Source: Phycisphaerales bacterium (GTDB lineage Bacteria; Planctomycetota; Phycisphaerae; Phycisphaerales; UBA1924). Taken from it: 64,000 nt of DNA. Below, in pieces: positions 28,449-37,195 of this stretch (position 1 is the first letter of the stretch; every line of letters begins with the position of its first letter). A model generated the notes under the pieces. The model searched no databases. It saw only the letters and a list, made by a program, of their open reading frames with translations, and was not told the origin of the DNA. The translations under genes and the position numbers were made by a program. The DNA lies in contig JAJDDD010000017.1 of assembly GCA_029260495.1 (NCBI GenBank), positions 24,837-88,836 on the forward strand. The letters are read 5' to 3'.

Positions 28449-29174
28449 TCATGGTCCTGTGCAGCTCGGCGCCGCGCTTCTTCTCCGCCGGCGCGCGATG
28501 AAAGACGCGCTTGCAGCGAGAAAAACAACAGCTGTTCCGGGGGTGGGGATGACGGCGATAGCGGTGTCGAGCTCAGTTTCATACGCCCAGCGTGTGGCGT
28601 AAAGATCGTGGCCACCATTGGGAAGTTGGAAGAGCTCGAAACCAATCCAGCCATATTTCCAGTTGGTTATCTCGATCCCGTCGTGCGCGCCGGCGAAGCG
28701 CACTGCGATGAAACTCTCGCCGAGCGGTGCGAATCTTTCGGCTTTGATGAGGGCGCCACCTCCGGTGAAGGTGTCAAAGAACACACCACCCCCCCCTCCC
28801 GTTGGTATAACGCCGCCGGGTCCGATGATGTCGCCGGGTTCGGACGGGATCAGTACGTTCCCTGAATTCATCCGACCACCAAAGCCGGTGTCGAGGACGC
28901 CATTTACGGTCAAGGTGTTGTTGAATACGTCGAACTCCTCGCGAATGAAGAGTTCAAAAGTTCCGATTATTTCAAATCCATTCGACAGCCCCGGTTGATC
29001 CGTTGATGGGCGCGTGATGTCAAGAAGCTCAAGGGCTTCCCAATCCGCATGACCAGGCTCGCCCGGCGGCGGGTTGGTGAACAAAATTGGTTCAGCATGT
29101 GCGACAGCGCCTAACAGGGGCATCGCCATTGCTCCTGCCAGCAAGCGATATATCAAGTGGGCGTCTTTCATCAT
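28449..29174 (-). CDS. PEP-CTERM-like secreted protein, intact tandem paralogue
   Basis: 241 residues. A signal peptide (LAGAMAMPLLGAVAHAEP) leads to a beta-rich region with LFTNPPPGEPGHADWE, a Gly-rich loop (PTGGGGGV) and a C-terminal sorting-like tail (IPTPGTAVVFLAASASFIARRRRR). PEP-CTERM tails direct processing by an exosortase and surface attachment. The equivalent G tract here is interrupted (eight G, then A, then three G on the coding strand), so it is more stable than in the paralogue. ATG 29174 and ATG 29171 are adjacent; GGAG lies 4 and 7 nt before them. The two paralogues are 22 bp apart. Confidence 0.85.
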   Translation of the reverse strand: MMKDAHLIYRLLAGAMAMPLLGAVAHAEPILFTNPPPGEPGHADWEALELLDITRPSTDQPGLSNGFEIIGTFELFIREEFDVFNNTLTVNGVLDTGFGGRMNSGNVLIPSEPGDIIGPGGVIPTGGGGGVFFDTFTGGGALIKAERFAPLGESFIAVRFAGAHDGIEITNWKYGWIGFELFQLPNGGHDLYATRWAYETELDTAIAVIPTPGTAVVFLAASASFIARRRRRSAAPSCTGP

Positions 29175-29704
29175 CTCACTCCGTCTCTATGCGTCATGGC
29201 GTGCAGTTCAATGCTGCGCTTCTTCCTCGCCTGCCCACCATGAAGAGGCAACCGCCTCCACTCGGCGAATCTCCGAGCACTTCGTTGAAGTGATGCGCGG
29301 CTTGTGCATCGCCGCGTGACTCCAGCGACAATCCTAACCATCACTCTGTGGACATCGCAAGAAAAAAACACAAACTTCGCAAGAGAAGAATGCCCTTCGA
29401 ACCAAAACCGCTCTCGCCCCGCGACGCCGGCTCCCGTCGCCAGCGGTTGCCTGCCTGATGACTGGTTTGCCGTCGACCATCCCAAACCCCGCCTCACGCT
29501 CCAATAATTTAGATCATTGGGGTGAAATACGGGGGGTAATTGGCCTTGTCAAAATGGGCAGGCATGGTAAGCTTTATCCGGACGCACCTGATTTGCAGGT
29601 CGATGGAACGGCTCAGAATCGGGTTCGTAGTGGTTTGCAGGACGCGCAAACGGGTTGGAGAACCCGTGTGCAGCGAATGGCGCTCCGGCGCAAGGAGAGA
29701 TGAG
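29175..29704. other. Divergent intergenic region between PEP-CTERM-like genes
   Basis: 530 bp between divergently transcribed secreted-protein genes, so it must hold both promoters. A palindrome CCAAT...ATTGG spans about 29501-29520, and a perfect 7-bp hairpin ACGGGTT-GGAG-AACCCGT lies at 29650-29667, about 37 bp before the plus-strand start. Open frames here have no protein-like composition. I cannot assign promoters with confidence. Confidence 0.5.
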
Positions 29705-30451
29705 ATGTTGACCGGTGCTTGTGAATGCCGCCCTGCCGGGGCAATCGCTGTCCTGACGGCTGCCTTCCTTTCCTCCGCAGCAATCGCTGGAACTTCAAAC
29801 CTCACCTACGTCCTCTCAAACCATCCCGATGCCCAGGAAGATCCGCCCCCCTACGGCCTGCGCAGCGACAACATGTTCACCAGCGCCGGAGGCTCCGGTG
29901 GAGTCACCACCTTCAGCTTTGACACCATTCAGGGCGTCACACTCACCGTCGCTGAAACCATGACGTCGCGCACCATCACCATTCAGGGCGTCATTGAAGG
30001 CGGCGAAAGAGATTCAGGATTCGGCGTCGGATTCTTCGATCTCAACTTCACATACAAGGAAAACGTCAACGAGTCCGGCACTGGCTGGTTCGTCTCGCCA
30101 ACCTCACTCGAAAACAAAGGCTCCATCACCGCTCTCGCGGGCAACACTGACATCGCCCAGGGCACAGTCTTTGACTTCTTCGAAGACCCCACCGCAGAAA
30201 ACCCCTTCGCATTCTTTCAGGATGATCACCGCCTGCTCCAATCCACCGGCGGCAAACAGGACTTCCCCGAAGCTGGCATGGGCTACTTCGTCGGCAGAGG
30301 CTGGACCGCACTCCAGGCCGACGGCAGAAACTCCGAAGGCACACAAGACTGGCTCTTCATCGGCCAGCTCATCCCCCTCCCCAACGCCGCCGGCCTCACC
30401 ATGCTCGGCCTCTCCGCCGTCGCCATCCGACGCCGCCGCGCTATTCAGTAA
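29705..30451 (+). CDS. PEP-CTERM-like secreted protein
   Basis: 248 residues from ATG 29705, which has AAGGAGAG about 6 nt upstream. A signal peptide (AIAVLTAAFLSSAAIAG) precedes a beta-rich domain, and the end shows the sorting-like pattern PLPNAAGLTMLGLSAVAIRRRR. Unlike its neighbours it is not a duplicate of the 28449-29174 family. It ends 30 bp before a strong bidirectional terminator. Function unknown; likely exported and surface-anchored. Confidence 0.85.
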   Translation: MLTGACECRPAGAIAVLTAAFLSSAAIAGTSNLTYVLSNHPDAQEDPPPYGLRSDNMFTSAGGSGGVTTFSFDTIQGVTLTVAETMTSRTITIQGVIEGGERDSGFGVGFFDLNFTYKENVNESGTGWFVSPTSLENKGSITALAGNTDIAQGTVFDFFEDPTAENPFAFFQDDHRLLQSTGGKQDFPEAGMGYFVGRGWTALQADGRNSEGTQDWLFIGQLIPLPNAAGLTMLGLSAVAIRRRRAIQ

Positions 30452-30480
30452 TCCACTGAACTTAAAAAACAATCAAAACA

Positions 30481-30508
30481 AAAAGCCCGACACGCGCCGG
30501 GCTTTTTT
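30481..30508. terminator. Bidirectional intrinsic terminator
   Basis: AAAAGCCCG pairs with CGGGCTTTT around a loop of about 8 nt, followed by TTTTTT on the plus strand and by a matching T run on the minus strand. It sits between the convergent genes ending at 30451 (plus) and 30538 (minus) and can serve both. Confidence 0.92.
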
Positions 30509-30537
30509 GTTCGCTCTACACAACGGTTTGATTGTTC

Positions 30538-32445
30538 TCAGTTCGACGCCGGCGCGAGCACGTGCGTGACCATCTCATAGCCGCCGTCGTTCGATCGTAT
30601 CACCGACACAACATCGCCCAGATACTTCAAAAACACTTCCGCAGGCGGCGCCTTCGCGAGCATTTTGCTCCACTCATCCTCCTCAGCGTCATCCTCAAAC
30701 TGATCTTCAAACTGCTCGCGCATCTCCGGATCAAGTTGGTCAAGCCATTCCTGCATCTGCTGCCGCCGAATCTCCTTCGCGTTCTTGACGGTCCACAGCG
30801 CGTACTCAATCTGCGTTCGCATGTCGGCGTAGCTGTATCCGATCGCCTTATCATCAACCGCATGCTTGGCGATCTTGAATCGCGGCTCGCCATCAAGCCG
30901 TGGCGCATCGTCGGCTCCCGCCAATCGCATCGCATTTTCCACGTTTTCTATTTCGCCAATAAAGACATTTCCAAAGCCAATGCCCAACGATATCGGAATA
31001 GCGCCCTGCGCCGACTCCCAAATCTCGTTCCCGTCAAAATCACGAGGCGCCAACCCGATAAACGGCGCAAGCTGCTGCAATGACATCCGCATCGCGTCGG
31101 CATCCTTCAGACGAATCGCAAAAAGCTGTTTCTGACTCGTCGCGCTAAACGGCCGCTCGTGCCAGCTCGCGATGTGAACGTCCGGCCCGATCGCATCAAA
31201 CAACGCGCCCAGGGGACCGCCCAACATCCCCGCCATCATCCCCGCCTGCCCTTGCTGATCCTGCGGCAGCGCCGCGATGAAATCTTGCACCGTGGCCATA
31301 ATTCCGGAAAAATCCACCTGCACCATCGTGTACGAGGAAGCATCGGCGCCAACAAAGGCCGGCGCGCGGAAGGCGACCGGATCAAGATCCGTCAGCCCCA
31401 TGATTCCCTTCTTTTCCGCCAACCGACTGATCACCCGGTATTCATACATCGATTTCCCGGTGTCAAACCGCCCCGTCACGCTGAGTGACCGCAGCGCCAT
31501 CACGCCCAACGCCTCGAACATCGCCTCCATGTCGGGCGCCTCGATGCCGACAGGCAGCATCTCCATCGCTTCATCTATTAAGTCCTTCAAGGGCTCCGCC
31601 AAACCCACCGCATACATCTCCGCACCAATCTCATCCAGCTGCGCCCGCGCCGCTGCATAGTCCGCCTGCTCACTCGCCAGCGACTTCATCTTCTCCCCCG
31701 CCAGCGCGTCCAGCGCCCGATCCGCGCCGCGAAGTCCGCTGGAAAAAATCACCGTCGAGCCCGACATCGCGTAATACACGCGCTGCGGATCAAAGGGCCC
31801 CGGCGGCGGAGGATCGCCAATCTCCCAGTCTTCGTCGTCCAGGAACTGCGCCTCTTCCTCATCCATGTCCTCGCGCCACTCGCGCTGCCACTGCTCCATC
31901 TGATCGCGCCATTCCTTCGCCTGCTCCGCGAGTTCCTCATCCGTGGCAAACTCGATCGTGTACACCTTCACGCCATCGCGCTTCTCATCAAAGAGCCCAA
32001 ACTCTTCATCCTCAGCCCCCTGCTCCAGCGCCTCAACGATGATCTCATTAAACCGCTCCGCCCGGCCGCCAAAATCAGCTGCGAACACCCAGCGCCAGTC
32101 CGGCCCGCGCTCTGGATCAAGCTCCTCCACCCACAGCGCCGCTCCCGCCATCCCCTCAGGAAAACCCAGATCATCCATGTCAGCGTCAACGCGCTCCAGC
32201 GCCTTCTCGATCTCTTCCAAGGGCTCCTTCTTCATCTCATCAATCCACGCCTTGATCGCAGGATCCTTGAGCATCGCTGAAAGCGGTGTCTGATCAAACG
32301 ATTTACGCATCGACGCAAAGTCATCCATACCAACCACAACCACCGCGTCCGGCGGCGCGATATCCGCAATAGTCAGCCCGCCAAACGAAACAGGCGCAGC
32401 CAGAGCCAGTGAAAATATCGAGGAGGCAGTCAAAGTCATACGCAT
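30538..32445 (-). CDS. Large secreted acidic hypothetical protein
   Basis: 635 residues; AGGA sits 7 nt before the ATG at 32445. The signal peptide ends near residue 21 (LAAPVSFGG). The mature protein is acidic with long helical, Asp/Glu/Met-rich stretches (EEMKKEPLEEIEKALERVDADMDD-like regions and AEEDEWSKMLAKAPPAEVF) and several hydrophobic strands (PDAVVVVGMDDF, YAMSGSTVIFSSG). It resembles planctomycete secreted proteins related to DUF3352 but I cannot confirm that. It is transcribed toward the terminator at 30481-30508. Confidence 0.72.
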   Translation of the reverse strand: MRMTLTASSIFSLALAAPVSFGGLTIADIAPPDAVVVVGMDDFASMRKSFDQTPLSAMLKDPAIKAWIDEMKKEPLEEIEKALERVDADMDDLGFPEGMAGAALWVEELDPERGPDWRWVFAADFGGRAERFNEIIVEALEQGAEDEEFGLFDEKRDGVKVYTIEFATDEELAEQAKEWRDQMEQWQREWREDMDEEEAQFLDDEDWEIGDPPPPGPFDPQRVYYAMSGSTVIFSSGLRGADRALDALAGEKMKSLASEQADYAAARAQLDEIGAEMYAVGLAEPLKDLIDEAMEMLPVGIEAPDMEAMFEALGVMALRSLSVTGRFDTGKSMYEYRVISRLAEKKGIMGLTDLDPVAFRAPAFVGADASSYTMVQVDFSGIMATVQDFIAALPQDQQGQAGMMAGMLGGPLGALFDAIGPDVHIASWHERPFSATSQKQLFAIRLKDADAMRMSLQQLAPFIGLAPRDFDGNEIWESAQGAIPISLGIGFGNVFIGEIENVENAMRLAGADDAPRLDGEPRFKIAKHAVDDKAIGYSYADMRTQIEYALWTVKNAKEIRRQQMQEWLDQLDPEMREQFEDQFEDDAEEDEWSKMLAKAPPAEVFLKYLGDVVSVIRSNDGGYEMVTHVLAPASN

Positions 32446-32573
32446 CGTGAGAATCCTTTGGTCTATTCAATAAGAAACGAGACGTTCAATTTGGGACGGA
32501 ACGGTTGTCGCAAGCACGGCGCCTATGACCTCGAGTCCACATGGTGTGCCATTTTTTCGTGTTCAAAACTGAT

Positions 32574-32825
32574 TCATTTACTCTTTTCGCCTCTGTGCCA
32601 ACCGCATTCAGGACATCTATCTGTATTCAATCCACTCAGATCGTATTCACACGCGCCACATAAATGAGATCCACCGTTTCCGCCGTAGCGCTTCAAGCCA
32701 GCGCCAAGCATCATTGCGAAAAGCACGGCGCCGGCGGTCGTAAACGCGAGTGAAGCAAGACATATTCGCGCCGCCTCAATGCCAACCTCGTCATCAAGAT
32801 ACGTAACCAAAACGAGGATCATCAT
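32574..32825 (-). CDS. Small TM protein with zinc ribbon
   Basis: 83 residues. Two short hydrophobic segments (about 1-10 and 22-43) precede a C-terminal zinc ribbon of the pattern C-x2-C-EYDLSG-x5-CPEC (about 56-75), the same tail as in the protein at 17994-18686. No other domain is seen. It may be cotranscribed with the protease gene upstream, although a 123-bp gap separates them. Confidence 0.68.
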   Translation of the reverse strand: MMILVLVTYLDDEVGIEAARICLASLAFTTAGAVLFAMMLGAGLKRYGGNGGSHLCGACEYDLSGLNTDRCPECGWHRGEKSK

Positions 32826-32948
32826 GGAGCCCTAGGCGGCGCTCAATGCTAGGCCAAGCGTTGAATATAAAATGACTGGCCGGCGCACTGTCGTATTCTC
32901 TCGCGCTCCAAGTTGAAATAGTTCCTAAAAAATAAGCAACGTTCGCAA

Positions 32949-33944
32949 TCAGTTGTCCTCGCCCTCTGTCTCATCATCCAAAATCGTCGGCGGCGTAAAC
33001 TCAATCCGAGGCGGCGCCTCGTTATAGCTGTACCCGCTGTTCGGGTTCTCCTTGTCATACGCAAACGCCTCACGATTCCGAATAAAATCACGCACATACC
33101 GCGCCGGAATCGCAAAGTTCAAACCTTCCCCAAACGGAATCCCCATGTTCGTCACGCCGATCACTTCGCCCTGCATATTAAAGAGCGGCCCGCCAGAGTT
33201 GCCGGGATTAATCTGCGTATCCGTCTGAATGTACGTCATCCCCTCAAAGTTCCGCTGTGTTGTGGAAACCACCCCCCGCGAAAGCGTCCGCTCAAGCCCC
33301 AAAGGCGCGCCAATCGCAAAAACCTCTTCGCCCGCCCCCAGCTTCTCGGCGCCCTGAATATAAATCGCCGAAAACTTCTTCCCCTCCGGGTGTTCCATCT
33401 TGATGAGCGCAAGATCAAGATGATTGTTCACGGAGATAATCTCAATGTCATCAATAATCCGCCGGCGAAAATCCAGCTCCCCTTGCTCATACACCGTGCA
33501 CTTGAGCTTCGTCTCGCCCTGCACAACATGCGCATTGGTGATCGCGTACCCATCAGGATGAATAATGAACCCCGAGCCAAGCCCCGAAGGCGTCGAAACC
33601 TTGATGACCGACTCACCAAACTGTTTGGAAAGCTGTTCCGGCGACCGCTGCGGCAAATCCTTCGACGTGCGAAAAAGCTGATCCGCAAGCTCATCCGAAA
33701 CACCCTCGTCTCCCTGTGACTCCCCCCGCACAATCCCTTCAATCTGATCCCGAGGAACCTTCAGAACATCGTGCCCAAGGTCAAGCCACACCGCCTCCTT
33801 CGTCTCCTTCATGATCGGCGACGTGATCGTCCTCCCGTCGCGCAGCGTGATCGTGTCCGACGCGATTCCCAAGGGCGCAAGCGCCGTCACTCCGGCTATG
33901 AAAACAAGCGGACAAATGATGGTTCGTGGACGAATACTCGACAT
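32949..33944 (-). CDS. HtrA/DegP-like secreted trypsin-family protease without PDZ
   Basis: 331 residues from ATG 33944, which has GGAGG 9 nt upstream and places a signal peptide at residues 8-28. The upstream 34025 start is not needed. After a short N-terminal beta segment (DTITLRDGRTITSPIM) the catalytic triad is visible as His139 (ITNAHVV), Asp177 (HLDLALIKM) and Ser250 (NPGNSGGPLF). The protease domain is complete but no PDZ domain follows; the tail is acidic and Pro-rich. A role in envelope protein quality control is likely. It is divergent from the FG-GAP gene. Confidence 0.9.
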   Translation of the reverse strand: MSSIRPRTIICPLVFIAGVTALAPLGIASDTITLRDGRTITSPIMKETKEAVWLDLGHDVLKVPRDQIEGIVRGESQGDEGVSDELADQLFRTSKDLPQRSPEQLSKQFGESVIKVSTPSGLGSGFIIHPDGYAITNAHVVQGETKLKCTVYEQGELDFRRRIIDDIEIISVNNHLDLALIKMEHPEGKKFSAIYIQGAEKLGAGEEVFAIGAPLGLERTLSRGVVSTTQRNFEGMTYIQTDTQINPGNSGGPLFNMQGEVIGVTNMGIPFGEGLNFAIPARYVRDFIRNREAFAYDKENPNSGYSYNEAPPRIEFTPPTILDDETEGEDN

Positions 33945-34110
33945 AACCTGCAGCCTCCAGCGATTCCGGCGGTTCAACGCGACGCACCACGATACAGTAC
34001 CGCCAAAGAGGCCCAATAGTTCCATTCACCGCAATTCCATCGCTCCAGCAGCCCCTTCCAGTCAACCCGACATCGAACGCGACCCCAAATCCCCGGAGAG
34101 GCCCAAGGCA

Positions 34111-36495
34111 ATGTCCACTTCCATACATCAAACAACGAACACAACCTCGCGCGCCGCACACATCAGTCTTCCCGCCCGGAGCGCTCTCGCCGTCGCAGCC
34201 TGCGGCGCCTTCGCGATCGTCGCCTCCGCCCAGCCCGCCGCCAGCCTCGCCCGCCACTTCGGATTCGACCCCCCGCGCATGATCGTCGTCGACGACAACG
34301 CCGGCCCATTCATCACCGCAGACTTCAACGCCGACGGCCTCACCGACATCGCAATCATCAACAACCGCAAAAGCCGCGTCGAGCTCCACCTCCAGCGCTC
34401 ACGCGAACGCACCGAAGTCGAGATCGAACGCACCTACAAAATCAACGAGCTCCCACCCTCACCCTGGTACGACAAGATCGAAATCTCCGTCGCCCACCGC
34501 GTCCTCGCGATCGCCGCCCACGATGTCGACGAAGACGGCGCCCCCGACCTCATCTACGCCGGCGATCCCGGTGAACTCGTCATCATGAAGCAGGTCTCCA
34601 CCGACACATTCGAGATCATGTCCCGCCGTCGCGCCCGCGGGCTCGGCGCCACACGCTCCGCCTTCTCCATCGCCAACGTCAAAGGCGACTCTCGACCCGA
34701 ACTCCTCACAGTCGTCGGCGGGCGCATTCACATCTTCGATCTCTCCCGCGCCGGCGCCATCGGCGAACCAACACAACTCGGCTCCGGTGAATCAAACGAG
34801 CAAATCGTCGCCTTCTTCACCGACGACTTCGACGGCGACGGCCGCACCGACATTCTCGGCGCCATCCCCGACAACGACGCCCCACTCCGACTCTGGCTCC
34901 AAATCGAGTCATCAAATGTCGCCGGGGGCGTCATCGGCCCGGAGCTCCGCTTCGAATCACCCGCACTCCGCGAAGTCGAACCCATCCACTTCCAGGATCG
35001 CCTCGCCGCATCCGTCGCCGTCATCGAACGCGCCACCAAACGCATCGTGTTCTACGACTTCAAGTTCGAAGACCAACCCCGCGCCGCAGTCACCGGCGAA
35101 CGCGAAGCACAAGCCAAAGTCTATTCCCTCACCGGCGGCGCCGGCGCCACCGTCATCGCTGACATCAACGCCGACAGCATGCCCGACATCCTCGCCGCAG
35201 ACCAGGCGGGAAACCGCGTCGAACTCCGACTCCAATCAAGCGCCGTCGGGCTCGGCCACTCCCAACTCTTCTCCGCACTCTCATCACCCAAAGCCCTCGC
35301 CGCCGGCCAGTGGGACTCCGATCCCGAGCTTGAAGTCTTCGTCCTCTCAGAAGAAGAAAAAACCGTCGGCGTCAGCCAGTTCGATCCCCAATCCAACCGA
35401 CTCGACTTCCCCCAACCCGTGCAGATCGCCACCGGCGGCGCCGAACCCGTCGCACTCGCCCACGCTTCACTCGAAGACGGCCCCGCGCTCGCCATCGTTG
35501 TCAAAAAACGCCGCGATCTCATCCTCGAACTCCACCGCCCAGGCAACTCCCCTCCCGACATCATCGAACTCGAAGATGTCAAACGCGCCCCCGAATCAAT
35601 CCTCCCCACCGACATCGACGGTGACGGCGCCGTAGACCTCCTCCTCTTCACCGCCGGCGAGCCCATGGTCGTCATCCTCCGCTCTTCCGACGACGACGCC
35701 GAAGTCCTCACCGATGAAACCATGCCCCAGTTCGGCCTCGTCCAGGCGGCCAGCGCCTCAAACACCGCCCTCCTCGATATCGACGGCGACAACCGCCCCG
35801 AACTCCTCCTCGCTGACAAAAACTTCGTCCGCGCCACCGCCTTCGATCGCGAGCGCGGCTGGCGCGTCATCGAACAAGTCACCGTCCAGGACGCCTCCAC
35901 CAGCTTCGCCGCCATGACCGTCCGCCCCGCGACCAACGCCAACCCCGCCGTCGTCTACGCCGCCGACAGCGCCAACAAACGCATCGTCGTCATGACTCCC
36001 GAGTTCGGCGCCTGGAGCGTCAAAGAAAGACTCACCCTCCCCGGCTACAACATCAAAGGCCTCCGCGCCGGAGCCTTCGCCGGCGATCGCGTCCCGGGCC
36101 TCCTCGCGCTCGGCGACGGAAGTTTCGGCGTCATCCGCCTCCAGGGCCAGCGCGCCCACCTCGCACCCTTCGCCGCACACCGAACCAACCAGGAGTCACG
36201 CTTCGAGCACGAACTCACATCCGGCGACCTCAACGGCGACGGCCACACCGATGTCGTCGCGCTTGACGCCTCCGAACAAATGGCCGAAATCTTCACCTTC
36301 TCAGACCGCCGCCGCTTCTACGAAGGACCAGAGTTCAAAGTCTTCGAAACCCGCCTCTTCATGCGCGGCGACTCACGCGAATACGAACCCTCCGACGCAC
36401 GCATCACAGACGTCACCGGCGACGGCGCCAGCGATCTCGTCCTCATGGCACACGACCGCGTCATCATCTACCCCCAAATGACAACACCCCGCTAA
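34111..36495 (+). CDS. Secreted FG-GAP/VCBS-repeat protein
   Basis: 794 residues from ATG 34111. The frame is open upstream to 33811, but that part crosses the divergent protease gene. A signal peptide (ALAVAACGAFAIVASAQPAA) is followed by repeats of 60-70 residues bearing calcium-loop motifs: TADFNADGLTDIAI, DVDEDGAPDLIYAG, DFDGDGRTDILGA, DINADSMPDILAAD, DIDGDGAVDLLLF, DIDGDNRPELLLAD, DLNGDGHTDVVALD and VTGDGASDLVLM. These form a seven- or eight-bladed beta-propeller typical of VCBS/integrin-like secreted proteins. The wobble position is strongly C-biased. No substrate is evident. Confidence 0.88.
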   Translation: MSTSIHQTTNTTSRAAHISLPARSALAVAACGAFAIVASAQPAASLARHFGFDPPRMIVVDDNAGPFITADFNADGLTDIAIINNRKSRVELHLQRSRERTEVEIERTYKINELPPSPWYDKIEISVAHRVLAIAAHDVDEDGAPDLIYAGDPGELVIMKQVSTDTFEIMSRRRARGLGATRSAFSIANVKGDSRPELLTVVGGRIHIFDLSRAGAIGEPTQLGSGESNEQIVAFFTDDFDGDGRTDILGAIPDNDAPLRLWLQIESSNVAGGVIGPELRFESPALREVEPIHFQDRLAASVAVIERATKRIVFYDFKFEDQPRAAVTGEREAQAKVYSLTGGAGATVIADINADSMPDILAADQAGNRVELRLQSSAVGLGHSQLFSALSSPKALAAGQWDSDPELEVFVLSEEEKTVGVSQFDPQSNRLDFPQPVQIATGGAEPVALAHASLEDGPALAIVVKKRRDLILELHRPGNSPPDIIELEDVKRAPESILPTDIDGDGAVDLLLFTAGEPMVVILRSSDDDAEVLTDETMPQFGLVQAASASNTALLDIDGDNRPELLLADKNFVRATAFDRERGWRVIEQVTVQDASTSFAAMTVRPATNANPAVVYAADSANKRIVVMTPEFGAWSVKERLTLPGYNIKGLRAGAFAGDRVPGLLALGDGSFGVIRLQGQRAHLAPFAAHRTNQESRFEHELTSGDLNGDGHTDVVALDASEQMAEIFTFSDRRRFYEGPEFKVFETRLFMRGDSREYEPSDARITDVTGDGASDLVLMAHDRVIIYPQMTTPR

Positions 36496-36540
36496 ATTTC
36501 ACGGTTGGACGCCGCCAGGGCTTTTTTTGGCAGATATAGA

Positions 36541-36569
36541 TTGACCCATTGGACTTAGTTTGATAAACT
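36541..36569 (+). promoter_or_regulatory. Sigma70-like promoter of the toxin-antitoxin operon
   Basis: TTGACC at 36541-36546 and TAAACT at 36564-36569 are separated by 17 bp, a good sigma70-type match. The -10 box ends only 6 bp before the antitoxin ATG at 36576, and no Shine-Dalgarno is present, so the mRNA may be leaderless. Confidence 0.6.
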
Positions 36570-36570
36570 A
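36556..36570. promoter_or_regulatory. Palindromic operator candidate overlapping the -10 box
   Basis: TAGTTT-GAT-AAACTA is a perfect 6-bp inverted repeat that covers the -10 box. Phd/VapB-type antitoxins autoregulate by binding such palindromes in their own promoters, so this is a natural binding site for the antitoxin, alone or with toxin. That role is inferred. Confidence 0.55.
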
Positions 36571-36575
36571 GATGT

Positions 36576-36818
36576 ATGGAAATAATCAACACACACCAAG
36601 CCAAAACCCATCTCTCGAAACTGCTCGAACGAGCAGCCCGCGGTGAGGAGTTCATCATCGCCAAAGCAGGCAAGCCGATCGCCCGGCTAATCGGTTTCCG
36701 CGAAGACGATCGCACGCGCACCGGCGGCCAGTGGAAGGGCCTCGTCCGTATTGGAGATGATTTCGACGCGCCGCTGCCTGATGAGATTGATCAGGCCTTC
36801 CGGGCTCCGTCGCAATGA
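36576..36818 (+). CDS. Phd/YefM-type antitoxin
   Basis: 80 residues. The N-terminal MEIINTHQAKTHLSKLLERAA is the dimerising DNA-binding fold of Phd antitoxins, and the segment GEEFIIAKAGKPIARL completes it. The rest (about 46-80) is a flexible toxin-binding tail ending in DEIDQAFR. Its stop overlaps the toxin ATG (ATGA, 36815-36818). It neutralises the PIN-domain toxin encoded next and is expected to repress the promoter upstream. Confidence 0.9.
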   Translation: MEIINTHQAKTHLSKLLERAARGEEFIIAKAGKPIARLIGFREDDRTRTGGQWKGLVRIGDDFDAPLPDEIDQAFRAPSQ

Positions 36819-37195
36819 ATGGCTATCTGCTCGATACGCACGTCTTGCTCTGGTGGCTTTCAGAACCGTCCCAACTCTCAGCTCAAGCGAAGGACGCAAT
36901 CGCCGAGGGCGCGCATGCGGTCTACATGAGCACGGCCGCAGCGTGGGAGATGGCGATCAAGAAGGCGCTCGGTCGCCTTGAGTTCCCAGGCAATCTCGAA
37001 GAGGTGCTGCGCAAGGACCACATCGAGGCGCTGCCGATCACGCTCCCGCACGCGCTCGCCGTCGCCGATCTGCCAGTGCATCATCAGGATCCGTTCGATC
37101 GGATGCAGATCGCTCAGGCCCGGATCGAGAACCTGACTCTCATTACACGCGACGCCAGGATCGCCGAGTACGACGTAAAGGTGCTGAGGACATGA
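36815..37195 (+). CDS. vapC: VapC-type PIN-domain toxin
   Basis: 126 residues. The PIN-domain acidic residues are Asp7 (LLDTHVLLWW), Glu45 (AAAWEMAIK), Asp95 (DPFDRM) and Asp113 (TRDARI), so the magnesium-dependent ribonuclease site looks complete. VapC toxins cleave specific RNAs such as initiator tRNA or rRNA loops. Its ATG overlaps the antitoxin stop and its own stop overlaps the next ATG (ATGA, 37192-37195), giving a three-gene translationally coupled unit. Wobble composition is less C-biased than in the flanking genes, suggesting insertion. Confidence 0.92.
   Translation: MNGYLLDTHVLLWWLSEPSQLSAQAKDAIAEGAHAVYMSTAAAWEMAIKKALGRLEFPGNLEEVLRKDHIEALPITLPHALAVADLPVHHQDPFDRMQIAQARIENLTLITRDARIAEYDVKVLRT

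Noticed and set aside
36496..36540. Terminator after the FG-GAP gene at the T7 run (GGGCTTTTTTTGG)
   Set aside because: The T run is present but no stable stem of more than 3-4 bp precedes it.
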